A DNA stretch of 6,061 nucleotides from JBEKCP01 sp050014815 (GTDB taxonomy: Bacteria; Planctomycetota; Planctomycetia; Pirellulales; Thermoguttaceae). Both the position numbers and the translations under genes were made by a program. The stretch lies in NCBI GenBank assembly GCA_050014815.1, contig JBEKCP010000389.1, positions 1-6,061 on the forward strand. Direction: 5' to 3'. Numbering within the stretch: position 1 is the stretch's first letter; every line of letters starts with the position of its first letter. This document shows positions 5,083 through 6,061 of this stretch, one piece after another. A model generated the notes under the pieces. That model saw nothing but the letters and a program-made list of their open reading frames with translations. It was not told where the DNA came from and ran no database searches.

Positions 5083-5099
5083 GCGGTAGAATTAGTTTG

Positions 5100-6035
5100 A
5101 TGACGCTGCTTTACGACGATCCCTGCTTCCTGGGCCATGCGACGGGACAACATCCCGAGCGGGCCGCGCGGCTTCGGGCCATTGCGGAGCGCCTCCAGGC
5201 GACCGGCCTGGGCGACCGGTGCGTCCGGCCGGAGCTGAAACCGTGCGACCGCCGCCGGCTCGCCCGAGTCCATTCGCCCAAGTACATCGACGAGATTTGG
5301 GCGCTGGCCAAGTCGGGCGGAGGGTACGTCGATGCGGACACCATCGTCAGCCCCGCCTCCTACGACGTGGCCCTGATGGCCGCCGGGTCGGTCGTGGATG
5401 CCGTGGAGCGAGTGCTGCGGGGTGAAGATCGGACCGCGCTGTGCCTGGTCCGCCCGCCCGGACACCATGCCATGGTCGATCGGGCCATGGGTTTCTGCCT
5501 CTTCAACAACATTGCGATCGGCGCGAAGGTGGCCGCCGAGGAGTTCCGCCTCGATCGCATCCTCATCGTCGACTTCGACATCCACCACTGCAACGGCACG
5601 CAGGCCACGTTCTGGGAAGATCCCCGCGTCGGGCTGCTGTCGATCCACCGTTGGCCGTTCTATCCTGGGACCGGCAGCGAGGACGAAGAAGGCGGCGGGC
5701 GGGCGCGGGGCACCAAGCTCAACCTGCCGATCGAGTTCGGCACGCCCAGGGAAGACACCCTGGCGGCCTTCGCCTCCAACCTCCAGAAGTTCGCCGATCG
5801 CATGAAGCCGCAACTCGTGTTGGCCAGTGCGGGCTTCGACGCCCATGTGAAGGATCCCGTCGGCAACCTCGGGCTGGAGACCGAGGACTTTGTGACGATT
5901 ACCGATCTGATCCTGGAAGTGGCGCGGGCGCACTCGGGCGGCCGCCTGGTCAGCGTCCTGGAGGGAGGCTACAACCCTCCGGTGCTGGCCGAGTGTGTCG
6001 GGGACCATTTGCAGCGGATGCTCGAACCAAAGTAG
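5100..6035 (+). CDS. Histone-deacetylase-family zinc hydrolase (AcuC/class II-like)
   Basis: Predicted cytoplasmic amidohydrolase of 311 aa that removes acetyl groups from acyl-lysine or acetylated small molecules; the substrate is not deducible. All key motifs are visible: 'DPCFLGHATGQHPE' (7-20), 'RPPGHHA' with the active-site His pair 122-123, 'GFCLFNNIAIGA' (131-142), 'DFDIHHCNGTQ' (158-168) with zinc ligands D160 and H162, 'PFYPGTGSEDEEGGG' (186-200), 'AGFDAH' with the third zinc ligand D247, and 'LEGGYN' with the catalytic Tyr291. One oddity is Cys164 where the family normally has Gly (HHGNGT). The ATG at 5100 was chosen because homologues typically begin a few residues before the 'YDDP...H...HPER' block. 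An in-frame TTG at 5025 would add residues encoded only by the palindrome. There is no good Shine-Dalgarno before 5100 (GCGGTAGAATTAGTTTG). The last codons and stop lie in a tandem repeat. Divergent from the HEAT-repeat gene. Confidence 0.93.
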   Translation: MTLLYDDPCFLGHATGQHPERAARLRAIAERLQATGLGDRCVRPELKPCDRRRLARVHSPKYIDEIWALAKSGGGYVDADTIVSPASYDVALMAAGSVVDAVERVLRGEDRTALCLVRPPGHHAMVDRAMGFCLFNNIAIGAKVAAEEFRLDRILIVDFDIHHCNGTQATFWEDPRVGLLSIHRWPFYPGTGSEDEEGGGRARGTKLNLPIEFGTPREDTLAAFASNLQKFADRMKPQLVLASAGFDAHVKDPVGNLGLETEDFVTITDLILEVARAHSGGRLVSVLEGGYNPPVLAECVGDHLQRMLEPK

Positions 6036-6060
6036 GGTGGGTCGAACGAAGTAGGGTGGG
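6023..6060 (+). repeat. Tandem GTAGGGTGGG repeat overlapping the deacetylase stop
   Basis: Two near-identical units, CGAACCAAAGTAGGGTGGG (6023-6041) and CGAACGAAGTAGGGTGGG (6043-6060), differ by one base and one indel. The deacetylase stop TAG (6033-6035) is part of the first unit. The array may continue beyond the window. Confidence 0.7.
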
Positions 6061-6061
6061 G

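Larger units (their letters stand above)
4656..5099. other. Divergent intergenic region filled with repeats
   Basis: The 444 bases between the HEAT-protein start (minus) and the deacetylase start (plus) hold a 123-bp transposable element with its target duplication (4673-4811), an alternative-hairpin segment (4860-4922), a possible minus-strand promoter (4925-4961) and a perfect 27-bp inverted repeat (5002-5082). There is no credible gene: the minus-strand frame at 4649-4906 reads across repeats and the HEAT start. I could not identify a convincing promoter for the deacetylase gene. Confidence 0.7.

Noticed and set aside
5025..5099. TTG at 5025 as deacetylase start
   Set aside because: The added residues are encoded by the inverted repeat and have no counterpart in the family; ATG 5100 fits the usual N-terminus.

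Overview
The window looks like a GC-rich planctomycete chromosome (probably Pirellulales or a relative). Nothing here fixes the taxon directly. The inference rests on the predicted secretome: a lipoprotein-type SLBB export protein with a doubled polysaccharide-export half-domain, a Pro-rich secreted protein with an 'FGYYDTIWREWP' motif and twin YHS-like repeats, and a low-complexity secreted protein ending in a 'PTVSPWQNLYR...NYNSIVRPQ' block. It also rests on the dense intergenic palindromes typical of these genomes.

Layout. (1) Positions 1-2176, plus strand: the 3' part of a polysaccharide biosynthesis/export lipoprotein gene (its 5' end lies outside the window), followed after 35 bp by a secreted YHS-like protein gene, probably one operon. 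(2) Positions 2197-3060, minus strand: a secreted low-complexity protein of unknown function, converging tail to tail on the previous gene with a 20 bp gap. Its leader (3061-3210) holds a perfect 25-bp inverted repeat downstream of a good promoter candidate (TTGCTT-N17-TATAAT). (3) Positions 3408-4655, minus strand: a secreted HEAT-repeat-like protein whose signal-peptide coding region contains a palindromic repeat read in frame. (4) Positions 4656-5099: a divergent intergenic region packed with repeats, including a 123-bp non-autonomous transposable element with 14-bp GTAA-starting terminal inverted repeats and a perfect 8-bp target duplication. These are the hallmarks of the IS66 family. It also holds an alternative-hairpin region and a perfect 27-bp inverted repeat touching the next gene's leader. 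(5) Positions 5100-6035, plus strand: a class II/AcuC-like histone-deacetylase-family zinc hydrolase. Its stop codon sits inside a short tandem repeat.

The first two genes plausibly act together at the cell surface. No shared pathway links the other three genes. I found no new defence or metabolic system. The most notable content is the mobile or repetitive DNA: at least five different palindromic or tandem repeat types sit within tens of bases of gene starts or ends, one of them inside a coding sequence. RNA genes, CRISPR arrays and transposase genes are not visible.
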